A stretch of DNA of 64,000 nucleotides, taken from Pseudovibrio japonicus (GTDB lineage: Bacteria; Pseudomonadota; Alphaproteobacteria; Rhizobiales; Stappiaceae). Where the stretch lies: the NCBI RefSeq assembly GCF_014651595.1, contig NZ_BMXE01000001.1, positions 62,001-126,000 on the forward strand. The letters are read 5' to 3'. The notes below the pieces were generated by a model. It was given only the letters and a program-made list of their open reading frames with translations. It was not told the origin of the DNA and did not search any database. This document shows positions 44,401 through 51,270 of this stretch, piece by piece (within the stretch, counting starts at the first letter, position 1; every line of letters begins with the position of its first letter). Made by a program: the position numbers and the translations under genes.

Positions 44401-47278
44401 TTGTGGCGGCCCTGATGGAGCCGGAGGAATTGGTCCCCTCGCCTTTTACGTCAAAGTAGATGTCATTAAGCTCGAACTTTGCCGGTGGTAGCGTGATCTG
44501 CCAGTTTTCTAAATCCACTCCAGCTTCAACAGAGTAGGCCTGCACACTCCTGCTTTTGGCCGGAGAATATTCAAGCTGTAGGTTGGCGATATCCGCCCCG
44601 ATATTGAGGTGATATCCTTTCGGGAGCAACGCCTCCACCAGATCAGAGAGCGGCAGACTTGGTCCGTCCGGGTTGAGGGTTGCGGTGAGTGTGGTTTGCG
44701 GGTAGGTCACCGAGATATCGAGGCGTGCCGGGTTATCACCCTCGCCGATCAGCGCCTGTGTTGACGCCACCCAGCTTATCTGGCGGTTACCGGTTGGCTC
44801 AGAGGCTGTGATCTCGAAGCTGAGGTCCTTCACGCTCAGACCACCAAACAGGTTCCACTGTTTGCTGTCTTTCAGCGAAACCTGGAAGCTCTCGATGGAT
44901 TTGGTTGCCGAGTTATAATTGAAGCGGAGACCATCAACGCTGAGTTCGTTCAGCCCCGCAAATTCCGTGGGGATGGTGTTAGCAAAGTTCATGCCTCCAA
45001 TGAGGGCAAACACCGAGTTCAGCGAGGGTGTTGCTTCTGCTGCAAAGTCTCCCTCAACCACCATCTTGTTGCTGGCAGAACTTGGAAAATTCATCTGGAA
45101 CGGAAGCAGCGTATCGCCGACCTCAATGGAGGTTTGCAGGCCTCCCGTGAGCCGCGCTCCCGCACTTGAGAACTGCGCAAACAGGCTGGTGTTTTCCAAC
45201 GCAAACCACTCAACGCCTGGCAAGGAAAGCTTTTTCAAGTCCACTGCAAAGCGGACCTGATAGTTCTTGCCTGCCTTTTTCGTGGCTCGACCAACACCTG
45301 ATACACTCAGCGTTACATCAAGCTCCGTGCCGAGTAAATCTGAGGTCTTGCCGGTCACAATGACCTTGGTAAGCCTCTTTGCGGTATCAACCGGTTTAAT
45401 GGTGACCGGGTCTTTTGCCGAGCCAATGGTAAGCCCTCCTGCCCCCAGAACGGTCTGCAGGAATGTGTATAGAGGGCCTTCCTTCAGCACGTTTGGCAGG
45501 AACTGGAGTGCTCCATTGCTGACGTTGTCTTCCAGCGTGGTCAGCAGCGTTTGCAGATCGGAGAAGATACTGCCCGCCACCCCGTTTGCAACAGACACCA
45601 GTGCAAATCTGGCCGCCAGAAAGCCGAGTGCCTGTAGGAGCTTGTCGTTTTGCGGGGCGGTGTAATAAGTTTTGAGGCCGCTGTAGTAATCAAAGTACTC
45701 GCCCTTGCCTTCGCGAAACTGCATGGTGATTTCTGCCATGATCTGCGCAAGCTCGTTGGGCGGCATGGAGGATTTGTAACCCTCCTGAAACGCAGAGATT
45801 CCAAGTGCGATCTGGTTCTTGGAGGTATTGAGCAGCGCCGCTGTTGTTGGCGTGGTGCTGCCTGCGGCCTTGCCTCTCCCGTTTGCGAACGTGCTGGGAT
45901 AGGGGTTGGTGGCAAAATTCCCAAGCTTGAAGAAGGGCTTGCCCAGATTGACGGCCAAATTTGCACTTTCGGTTCCCTCCAGAACTCCCGGCAACGTGGC
46001 TGCATCATACAAATAATCAGCGGCTGCGGGTGGCAGGCCCGAGATGGTGGTGACAACCGTCGCACCGGGCTTGAGCTTGCTCAAAAAGGCTGCTCCCGCA
46101 GTTCCTGAGAGGTCCTTGTTCAGATAGATGCCAGTGCCCGATCCCGTCGTGTTGCGGAACAGCTGCTTGCTTTTACAATACGCCTGAACATTTTTGGTCA
46201 GTGCATCAAGGCCGCTTTGTGCAACCTGTTGTTCTTCGTTGTTTGCCGGAAAGTAGCGTTCCAATGTTTGCCATGTGGAACTGGAAAGGTCTCCAAGAAG
46301 TGCAATGACAACGGGCTTTTTGGTGAATCCCTTTTGCTTTTGCAGCAGGGCCGCTGCCGCAATCAGTTCAAACGCGATTCCATCTGCACTTCCGGTCAGA
46401 GCTGTCTTGTCGGTAGACGAGCTGGGCAGGTTTGCGACCGGAAAGAACTCGATGCCCGGTTTCGTTGTTTTGCCAAGGGCTTGGCTGATGTTTTGCGCGG
46501 CGCTGATGGCTTTTGTGTTTACATTAGGTATCTTTCTCAGATCCGTCCAATTGAACTTCTCCGGCAGATCCTGTTTGAAACTGCGGTAGGCAAATTGATC
46601 TCCTTGCAACGCCAGCTGATCATCAAGGTTTATTGTCTTATTGAGGCCGGGCAGGATAACTAACGAGTTAGCAGGACAGGTCTTTTTATCCGGAGTGCAT
46701 TTTTCTGCCGTCCAGAGATAAGGTTGCAGCAAGACGAAGTAATCGCACTTCACTGCGGTTGCCATGCTGGTGTTGCCGCTGTTGGGAATATCCCCGCCAC
46801 CGCACAGGCAGAGCGGCATTTGACCTGACAGGCCTTGCACCGAGCGGTGGGTTGTTCCACCTACCGTGGTTTCCTCATAGGCGAAGAAGGTTATTGTTAC
46901 GCCGTTTAGTTTGTAAGGAGCTCGCTTAGCTGGATCAAAACCGGGTAAGAGCTGTGCAAGGTTCTGCAGCAGTGTTTTTTGGGAGCTGTTGTAAATCAGC
47001 TCCACATCCAGTTGGAACCCAAGGGAAATCATGCGCCGAATGAGGTTGACCGTGTTGGCAAGACTTCCCGAGCCTTGCACATCGTAGGCAAAATAGCGCA
47101 GCTTCTTGCCACGCAGGAAATCAGTAAGCCGTCCGATGATCCCGCTGGAGAGCGCTCCATTCAGGTCCTGCGCTGCAGATGCAAACAGTTGCACAAGATT
47201 AGAGAGCTCAGAAGACAGGTTCTCCTCTTCCGGTGTAGCGACACGTTCAAATGGTTCAATTGGACTGTGCTCGTTCAT
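35465..47278 (-). CDS. Giant multidomain protein with LysM blocks, unknown function
   Basis: One uninterrupted frame of about 3937 aa. I use the ATG at 47278 (product MNEHSPIEPF); the open frame to 47353 overlaps the preceding gene. No signal peptide is visible. Residues about 58-455 look like a very divergent GT-B glycosyltransferase: FAYDVQGSGSLANTV early, KPVVIALLGDLSSSTW midway and LPGVLEGTESANLAVNLGKPF at the end. Residues about 770-1260 hold beta-rich imperfect repeats of 110-120 residues. Residues about 1475-1645 are amphipathic strands with many Gly and Lys. LysM-type units occur near residues 2058-2150 and 2605-2760. The C-terminal 1100 residues are unrecognised. It lies 32 bp after the 1195-aa gene, in the same operon. 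Confidence 0.75.
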   Translation of the reverse strand: MNEHSPIEPFERVATPEEENLSSELSNLVQLFASAAQDLNGALSSGIIGRLTDFLRGKKLRYFAYDVQGSGSLANTVNLIRRMISLGFQLDVELIYNSSQKTLLQNLAQLLPGFDPAKRAPYKLNGVTITFFAYEETTVGGTTHRSVQGLSGQMPLCLCGGGDIPNSGNTSMATAVKCDYFVLLQPYLWTAEKCTPDKKTCPANSLVILPGLNKTINLDDQLALQGDQFAYRSFKQDLPEKFNWTDLRKIPNVNTKAISAAQNISQALGKTTKPGIEFFPVANLPSSSTDKTALTGSADGIAFELIAAAALLQKQKGFTKKPVVIALLGDLSSSTWQTLERYFPANNEEQQVAQSGLDALTKNVQAYCKSKQLFRNTTGSGTGIYLNKDLSGTAGAAFLSKLKPGATVVTTISGLPPAAADYLYDAATLPGVLEGTESANLAVNLGKPFFKLGNFATNPYPSTFANGRGKAAGSTTPTTAALLNTSKNQIALGISAFQEGYKSSMPPNELAQIMAEITMQFREGKGEYFDYYSGLKTYYTAPQNDKLLQALGFLAARFALVSVANGVAGSIFSDLQTLLTTLEDNVSNGALQFLPNVLKEGPLYTFLQTVLGAGGLTIGSAKDPVTIKPVDTAKRLTKVIVTGKTSDLLGTELDVTLSVSGVGRATKKAGKNYQVRFAVDLKKLSLPGVEWFALENTSLFAQFSSAGARLTGGLQTSIEVGDTLLPFQMNFPSSASNKMVVEGDFAAEATPSLNSVFALIGGMNFANTIPTEFAGLNELSVDGLRFNYNSATKSIESFQVSLKDSKQWNLFGGLSVKDLSFEITASEPTGNRQISWVASTQALIGEGDNPARLDISVTYPQTTLTATLNPDGPSLPLSDLVEALLPKGYHLNIGADIANLQLEYSPAKSRSVQAYSVEAGVDLENWQITLPPAKFELNDIYFDVKGEGTNSSGSIRAATTLFDNLSGVEPVPVNVSATYNTKDKLWAFRGEQGAAPIKVSQIIKAYIGSDWATGGLDVDVSDLNVTFSTGNGKSVASYEFGGSVSLKGQAPSWLPAQATFTAKIGNTGGSELLLPGGNARIPILDHRDEIVLIEPAKSLVRYETTKNDGKYALLTADIRWNNIELQAFYEYAKSHSHFGIMWGPFSAEVDENQTATIKFTDTTTLGAMVETFVEWMTGARFGLAAPFDVLNHVNLSDFELTWNFKEDTVSFTVEIGPIDILIAKVTGITLTYHKSAGVYVKLDGSFFWLSGASEAEGLPPWRADQPSSTPSPGGLGNKYLDLRLLAGGQHVDVKGLQDVTEVQQAVDILARLPKPTVGKVPDIGFDGNINWLFATDFGVLRIDASKELGQEHQGELAKGGAQYAFTLQVVLTDPSLYALRIACQGKAAKVFSGLDFQVIYKKVSPGLGKFSASIQLPEVMRRIDVGAVSITLPTFGVEVYTNGDFQFDIGFPWNNNFSHSFSIEAIVPPGIPLKGGGGFYFGKLPAASVKGLPTSTLGFFNPNLVFGVGLQLGLGKSIQKGILKAGFSLTAFGILQGILAKWNAYDDAHTDSGNALALQGEYFFSLTGTIGIIGKLYGSIDFAIIKAAFKVRIEVSAQIKLASYEPIPLTISAKVDVSATAKIDLGLFTIKVSFSFSAHVHTTFTLGALQNPNDAPWLEHSEAEEGLLAVPMAQRLALYSRLPMLMEALESAPITFNWRNLTPAADPSQNPLEIHLGYGLTLAKQEDWPDSNEGRPPQVPCYVANLFIAAPPPATQGDNELFEKAAGEQDDTGFEALAKMVTRWAIAATMGTGPQSAEQVDSHVISAVDINALLDGLNTLESSPDALTQDDISTFLQQQFQLDIAVPARQGDAQATYFPMVPALSLALEQDSKSALSYTFEAYNKISDNYRENLTKYFNQLSVMVENEDKKNPSEAEIANSKNSIASYIYENYFMLIMKQMIENLLNGLRDFNYALSDGDTPSGIVSWVNEKGALSAPKFTLTDLFKSNDTHRLTAGAALTIPTAPLVIPADSSFEGLATDNLYKAAVAPGDLVCSNSQVSGLLCTGATISHTQTDGKVTKYTISGEETVSAVATALGVTLEELINVSTLLTETDLLVVGATLQLPKFTYQTKATDTLTSIAQQFEINFSALATTENSEIANLFASTSGNKTGPNTDSLSIVHLPQFQVGELIREVQRTGGITHLSGMASRYYFHGMRLPTDGITPLEQGMWTQKDEAGQLTLPKQAGLFALSGQQIPIPTPLTSSFTMQLGKPKDADWIILGNDQNPLKYTVEVPAKDATPSKDYQRIQSITNYGTAGYLPAGPDELSLLAQVEQQPSTFPVSHFVKWQSAEPINVPTSDEDKPSQLPYLRLWTLSGALTALGASTAESTDMMPPQLIVEQVSMDAATGTLTKTPLVNFGWTSTIEFSIKKLPPQKSGASGATDAALKTTYELNGINAAGVVILERLLQALPEDHSFPSLTLGYTTGSQSSGTFFVGEGGSNVTFGISQTNLSTVTNPGAELFFEQSQSAQGNGPTLLNTPMALIKLLWEAGITNSGGFYLYYTADDGVTGFPAGIFNEKGEATLSLVIIHEDQAYMHPYVNGLATAQPLASSGASLSAAAKGELVEHTSGQSDTLQRVATRYHSNLNSLITQTLTPDAADIMLTPGKTITIEQGTYLVPFGTSAPGASFASIALRFGTSTDALKKTNPRLTGEIVPAGTPLRLPVIDLVIGSKALSNDLTNRTGLKQIADYFGTEPIVLAVANAKTDRLLVPGQTLTLRAGPLSVQPGEHPGVQSLNAKRAQPPQIPSGGTGQDYAEDLLLHNYSLLAYTITENQDFNASNMGLPIGASGQSTSLNESKIRYVLEAATGDMEDYQGSISYLGLMKPEKTAESAKINPYSANGLLLQTQLGWNDYYGNTILSTLDERTDPAGKLSNKPALQGYTDQIIPLSQWPSTSANWTVATGQTNASEGEAAPESFTLEITFSFDSGPFIPQKGQDPTTAQQRAAAALLVVEEMLAQFNDPNGFEIDVSSTLSLETYQLTQTEFQGLISWWQEIEAFLHKQSKAAEAGAAQTIPALPVHVTVPMTSLTQEPLFELVTQLIFKRPNGIAVGGYAADPLTRSVANTVTIQTSVTGASKQSGTDKPTKPTSDLLAGFAQRVAQAIYGDDFRLMVASGVNRYAPSAGMSSNATWAVRVGVNQGDPISFHITDESAPEVFAPLPVSNMLISRSASVYPYETLDDFDPQTGKFTSTPVPSTFSNVEMDVWLKQYFQFFDALLSPKYSSSILFVDKLAADKPDHIACSEGEPKPVSGYMEALAEQKKSLAQITTRMLAPIYQDGSHTRLSSAQETFRQTLLEELSNLYTTQAVISFGAQVAADIPLKAGEETPQLFGNINLNSVADCPPETGEKDQPPTSAKSLSSLFSLTSPKLLLQQGEEQPLTFLLQASEQLGETSECLKLDLSHKVSALEHQISPVEGIKDYKASSWLSPIEAEGTPVLEKPLGSFNVPILLRSFPETPRMVEQAGPAFDKKAQKLSKITKWDYEYTYGLNFHYLQDEAHGEIQFNLKDKPAAEFTGFLDAFAELAQFISVQENLSKILDQYVPVINAANQTPEAIKNASKILAAIIKINEDIICKAQSSGSLAMFAAAPQKDAGETYQFSILEENQIYRTNGEATQSRWVVKLILEDCVPLAGLTGDPSIEIPKWTSHLASSACEDGKQTYTYYYTQKTKGKLAYLMQDTAQTLSERQVILPGMQVLARQDAIASMYMIRNSYIHGKITDGFVFRTPTATFKNPFHPTLSSNAKLNIAFLDNPTKKPLQQSLEDHLSHLFSALFDGEYAGDITLQLNIGYTYHLSEGLTQEPIDLPIALLPPTPITIEEDGKPAGDFLKKLANSIIAWAQEHKPSCIEAELHFAMNIMSNLTENPMPLLNLQNLYLCTADIVPPLPSYQGEKEDQ

Positions 47279-47310
47279 CTTGCTGCACCGGGGCTGATTG
47301 AAGGGCTGGT

Positions 47311-50300
47311 CTATTGCGTTTGGGAGGGCTCGTTGTTGTAGACCGCGTACCAAGCAAGGCCTGTGGTCTCACCAGGATTTCCGCTGTCTGTCTCGGGGTC
47401 GGAGAATAGGTAGAAGGACGTGGCTCCGGTTGGCGGGATCTTCGCCAGCCCCAGGAATTTGATCGCGATCTCATTGAGAACAAACATGTATTGATTGCCC
47501 CCATTCGTGCTATTGGGGGTACCCGTGTAGAGCAGTTGGATCGGGCCGTAGGACATGGACAGGACGTTTTGCAAGCTGATGAGCGAAGCGCCGTTGGACG
47601 ATCCAGGCATGTGGATCGCCGTTTGGGACTTGTAGGTCTCACCTTTGGAATCTGGCGACCATGCCAGGAGCACCTCGGCTGTGAGGCCCAGTTTACCGGC
47701 AAGGTCGCCTGCTGTACCCAGGTTGAGTTCAAACTGCAGAGCGTTCCAATCCTGTGACAAGCCCTGCTGGGTGACGCTGGTGATAACATCCAGATACCCC
47801 ATAGAGGACGGAGTTTTCTGCGTGCCGCCTGAGCTTAGAAAGCCTTTCAATTGCAACGGCATGGTTGCGATCAGGCTGTCTGTGCGGGGCGTGCTGTTTT
47901 TGGTGTCGAACGTTAATTGATTGCTGTCCCAGACTATACTCTGGCTTCCATAAGGATCATCGGCTGAGAAGGTCATTTGCAGGCCAAGGTTTGCAAAGCC
48001 CAGACCGCTTTGGCTCATCTGCTGGCCTGGTTCACTTCCGTAGGAGAACAGATCAACTGGTTCGTTTTTGCCTTCACTGAGGATGGAAAAGTCTAGGAAA
48101 CCCGTAAAAGCGAAGCGGATCAGAGGTTCACTTTGGCTTTCGGACTGGGGTTGATCGTTGGTGATCGTATTCATCTGCGCGGAGATGAACTCGGTTTGTT
48201 GCAGGATGTTGTTGTCGATCTTGAACAGGTATGGTTGCGGGGCGGCCATGGTGTAGGAGGGGTGGTTGTTGTTGTCCTGATAGCTGGCTTTCATGATCAG
48301 GGATTTGTACTGGCTGCCCTTGGGTTGGGGTTGGCCTGCGGGGATAATGGGCTGCGAGCTGATCGCATCGCTTTCAAACACTTTGCTGAGAGACAGCTGT
48401 GCGAAGGAGGAGAACTTCTTGATCGCGGAGTTCTCAAAAAGCACCTTTAGGGATAGGAGAATGAAGTCGTATGTGCGCGTTGCAGAGGGGACAACGGGTT
48501 CAGGACTTGTCGCTCCCTTGGGCACCACAAGCTCGTCGTCTTCATAGTAAATCAGTCCATAGACCGAGCTTTGTTTTCTAATTGCAATCTTCTCGCCGCT
48601 CGCTCCCGCCTTGATCTGATTGATGCGGACGGCAAGGTGATGGGCATAAAACTTTGCAGGGTCGCGCACCCCAGCAACAATACCTGCCAACTGCTCGGGA
48701 GGTGATTTGATACGCGCACGTAGCATAAGCACACCGGTCCAGTTGGGATCAGCGGCGATTTGGTTGAAGTTGTCGAAATACTCGGTTGCGGGATTATCCT
48801 GCGCTGCTTTGAAGTAGTCCTGAAGCCACGAAGAGAGGTTGACCAGCTGGGATTGGTCAGGGGTCGATTCGTGCTGTGTGGTGGGGGCTGCGAAGTTTTC
48901 CTTCTGGGTCCATTTTTGCGGATTGGAGATCAGGTTGTCATCCTCCTCCCCCTTCGGGTCATAAAGTGGACCTCGAATTCCTTTTATTATCAATATGTTG
49001 GCATAGTCACCGAAGTCCGGCGAGTTACCGACATCAGCTTCAATCTGCCAGTCCTCGATGTTCAGTGTGTTGAGGAAATTTGTGCCTGCTTCTCCCAGTT
49101 CTGTGTTGTTTGCGGCGATCAGAAACAGCTGGTTGGTCTGGAAGGCCTCGATGAGTTGGGGGAATAAGTTTTTGAAGGCAAACTCCGAACTTGTTGGTAC
49201 TTTGATCTGCGCGAGCTTCACTTCCTTCCAATGGCTTGCGTCAGTGGGAGATTGCAGCGTGGCGATGACGCCCAGTGGTGTTGTCAGGGTCGCGTCTTCT
49301 GCCTCGCTCTGGGATTCATCGGCGCTTGTGTTGGATTGGGTGTTGGTAAGTGCTGCGATCACCTTTCGGCGTGTTGGGGCAATGATGCTCTTTTCAAACA
49401 GTGCTATCTGGCTTTGCGAATAGGCGGGATCACCTTCATCCGTGCCGCTGTAAGGAAACATGGGAAAGGCGCTGTCCTCCATCAAAGGCAGCGTATAGGC
49501 CGGGCTGACTGTTCCCAATAGGCTTTTGTTTTCCTTCCAGATTTCATCATCATATCCATGCAGAGCGCTGCCGTGCGGCTGGGCGACATAGGTGATGGGA
49601 TCGGGCGAACTTTTACCTCTGCTCTCAGGCGGAAACACCTTTACGTAGGAGGTCTTGTAGTTGCTCTTAAGTGGGTTCCCCTTGGGTGCCGGCGGACCAA
49701 CGGGAGAGGACAACGGCAAGGGGAAGACAGGTGCATAGGCTGGCTGGTCCGGCACAAACCGCAGTCGTGCGCCCTGCTGAATCTCATGCTTTGAAACACT
49801 GGGGACCTCCAGAAACTCTGTGCCGCCTATGCCGCACATGAAGCGGGCTCTTGCCTCCCCCTTTCCTGCCGGAGCGCTGACGAGGAAATCTCCAATCGGG
49901 CTTGCGATAAAGCTATGAAGAGACGAGGCATCCTCGTAGCTGGGAGTGAGGATAATTCCAGCTGGCTGGGCGTCCGTGAGCGAGGTCTCCGCGGTAATTG
50001 CTGTCAGCGCAAAGGGGGCTCCGTAGGTGGTGCGGTAGAAGCTGTTTACGCTTGGGCCCTGCCCGTTTTCTCCTTCTGAGCGAAAGTAAAAGGCGCAACG
50101 GTTGGGATCGCTTCGGTTGTGCGTCGGGTAGTTGTTAAACACATCGGTGACGTCCACCACCAGCTGCATGGGCAAAGGATTACGGGTTCCGTCATCTCCT
50201 GTTCCCAAGGCAAAGCGCTGTCCGTTGACGCCTGTTCTGGCATCCTGATCTGTTGTAACCCATTGAAACCCCAGATCCCATTGATCATGGAGGGCGGCCC

Positions 50301-50898
50301 GATCAAAGCCTGCATCAAAGACGATCGCGCCCCTATCCGGGCCAGAACAGCGGATGTCTGCCTTACTGACCGAGCCGGTGTCCGGGCTCAAATATCCCCC
50401 CAGCTGAATGGCAGATTCCGTGAGCTGGAGGTTCTCTTCATCCTCCGTGACATTGATGTAGGCGCTTGAATAGAATTCGATGGTGAGTTCTGGCGCCAAC
50501 AGGTAGGACAGACTGCTGGTTGTCTCCGTACCAGCGGCGTTGATGGAGAAGAAGGCCGGTCGTTGCCCGTCATAGTCACGGGGCACGGGAAGAGGCGTTA
50601 AGTCATTGGGCAACCACATGAACCCGCGCAGGACACTCATATTTTCAAGGTAGGCGTGGAGGCCGGAAACGAGATTTTCCTGGGCGTCTTCCTTGTTGCC
50701 ACAGTCCAGCGGGTCCGGGCAGTAGATGAATGAGCCGGATAAGGTTTTGTTGGTGAGTGCTTCTTTGAGTGAGATTTGCTGCGGAAGTTTGGCTTTTCTT
50801 GCGGCTATCTTGCTGACAACAAATGCAAAACCGCCGGCATTGTCGCCAGAGTTTGGCGCCAGATAGAGGCTTTTGCAGATTTGTTGTTCAAAGTACAT
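47311..50898 (-). CDS. Large partner protein of the giant gene, unknown function
   Basis: An 1195-aa protein, not recognised. The ATG at 50898 is preceded by GGGAG. There is no signal peptide or membrane segment. The N-terminal third contains LAPELTIEFYSSAYINVTEDE and RFMCGIGGTEFLEVPS; the middle is mixed; the C-terminal 350 residues are beta-rich, with alternating segments such as LIRFAFTGFLDFSI, LQFELNLGTAGDLAGKLGLTAEVLLAWSP and YMFVLNEIAIKFLGLAKIPPTG. The last block resembles the beta-rich repeats of the giant neighbour in style, suggesting a shared repeat family. It is the first gene of the pair, after a 372-bp promoter region. The size and absence of secretion signals suggest a large intracellular or specially exported structure (inference). 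Confidence 0.72.
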   Translation of the reverse strand: MYFEQQICKSLYLAPNSGDNAGGFAFVVSKIAARKAKLPQQISLKEALTNKTLSGSFIYCPDPLDCGNKEDAQENLVSGLHAYLENMSVLRGFMWLPNDLTPLPVPRDYDGQRPAFFSINAAGTETTSSLSYLLAPELTIEFYSSAYINVTEDEENLQLTESAIQLGGYLSPDTGSVSKADIRCSGPDRGAIVFDAGFDRAALHDQWDLGFQWVTTDQDARTGVNGQRFALGTGDDGTRNPLPMQLVVDVTDVFNNYPTHNRSDPNRCAFYFRSEGENGQGPSVNSFYRTTYGAPFALTAITAETSLTDAQPAGIILTPSYEDASSLHSFIASPIGDFLVSAPAGKGEARARFMCGIGGTEFLEVPSVSKHEIQQGARLRFVPDQPAYAPVFPLPLSSPVGPPAPKGNPLKSNYKTSYVKVFPPESRGKSSPDPITYVAQPHGSALHGYDDEIWKENKSLLGTVSPAYTLPLMEDSAFPMFPYSGTDEGDPAYSQSQIALFEKSIIAPTRRKVIAALTNTQSNTSADESQSEAEDATLTTPLGVIATLQSPTDASHWKEVKLAQIKVPTSSEFAFKNLFPQLIEAFQTNQLFLIAANNTELGEAGTNFLNTLNIEDWQIEADVGNSPDFGDYANILIIKGIRGPLYDPKGEEDDNLISNPQKWTQKENFAAPTTQHESTPDQSQLVNLSSWLQDYFKAAQDNPATEYFDNFNQIAADPNWTGVLMLRARIKSPPEQLAGIVAGVRDPAKFYAHHLAVRINQIKAGASGEKIAIRKQSSVYGLIYYEDDELVVPKGATSPEPVVPSATRTYDFILLSLKVLFENSAIKKFSSFAQLSLSKVFESDAISSQPIIPAGQPQPKGSQYKSLIMKASYQDNNNHPSYTMAAPQPYLFKIDNNILQQTEFISAQMNTITNDQPQSESQSEPLIRFAFTGFLDFSILSEGKNEPVDLFSYGSEPGQQMSQSGLGFANLGLQMTFSADDPYGSQSIVWDSNQLTFDTKNSTPRTDSLIATMPLQLKGFLSSGGTQKTPSSMGYLDVITSVTQQGLSQDWNALQFELNLGTAGDLAGKLGLTAEVLLAWSPDSKGETYKSQTAIHMPGSSNGASLISLQNVLSMSYGPIQLLYTGTPNSTNGGNQYMFVLNEIAIKFLGLAKIPPTGATSFYLFSDPETDSGNPGETTGLAWYAVYNNEPSQTQ

Positions 50899-51168
50899 TG
50901 CTCAGCTCCCGGAAGCCAATTCCATCAAGGGGGATAAAGACAGAATTCGGGAGCAATGCTCCGCGCTTTTAAGGGGAACATAGGGGGTGCTGTCGCTTCA
51001 ATTTGCGACAATTAACGGTTCACAAAATGAGTTGAAAAGGTTTCATGTAGACGGAGTATTTGTTCTTCACAAATTTCACAACCGTTGAATTAATTCGTTT
51101 TTTCAGAGACTTAGATGCGCAAATCATACGGCAGGATGTGTGAAATGAAAAATCATCGTTGTTTTGTG
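50899..51168 (+). ncRNA. Possible small RNA upstream of the giant-gene operon
   Basis: This plus-strand stretch has no coding frame but ends in a strong intrinsic terminator at 51169-51207. No plus-strand gene lies upstream for 15 kb, so the terminator has no ordinary customer. A TTGAAA-like -35 box near 51033 is the best promoter guess. The stretch also has long-range inverted sequences (AACGGTT near 51014, AACCGTT near 51080). Low confidence; the same region must contain the minus-strand promoter of the giant genes. Confidence 0.35.
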
Positions 51169-51207
51169 CGTTGGTTTGCGTTGATTACGCAAAACCAACG
51201 TTTTTTT
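51169..51207 (+). terminator. Orphan plus-strand intrinsic terminator
   Basis: CGTTGGTTTGCG at 51169-51180 pairs with CGCAAAACCAACG at 51188-51200 (one bulged A), and seven T residues follow at 51201-51207. The T-run is only on the plus strand. It ends no plus-strand gene that I can see. Confidence 0.7.
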
Positions 51208-51221
51208 GTTGAAACAACAAA

Positions 51222-51250
51222 AGGCAGGCTGACACTTGGTCAACCTGCCT
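51222..51250 (-). terminator. Intrinsic terminator of the molybdenum oxidoreductase operon
   Basis: AGGCAGG at 51222-51228 pairs with CCTGCCT at 51244-51250; an extra TGAC/GTCA pairing lies inside. On the minus strand the stem is followed by TTTTGTTGTTT. It lies 20 bp past the stop of the large-subunit gene. Confidence 0.8.
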
Positions 51251-51270
51251 CTTGCGCTTTGGCTTAGGCT

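Noticed and set aside
35465-50898. Many medium-sized plus-strand frames opposite the giant genes
   Set aside because: They are shadows of long minus-strand coding sequence, without ribosome sites or recognisable products.
35465-50898. Tc toxin or contractile-injection-system identity for the giant pair
   Set aside because: No Tc RHS repeats, no TcA or TcB motifs and no tail sheath, tube or AAA+ genes are present; LysM alone does not show it.
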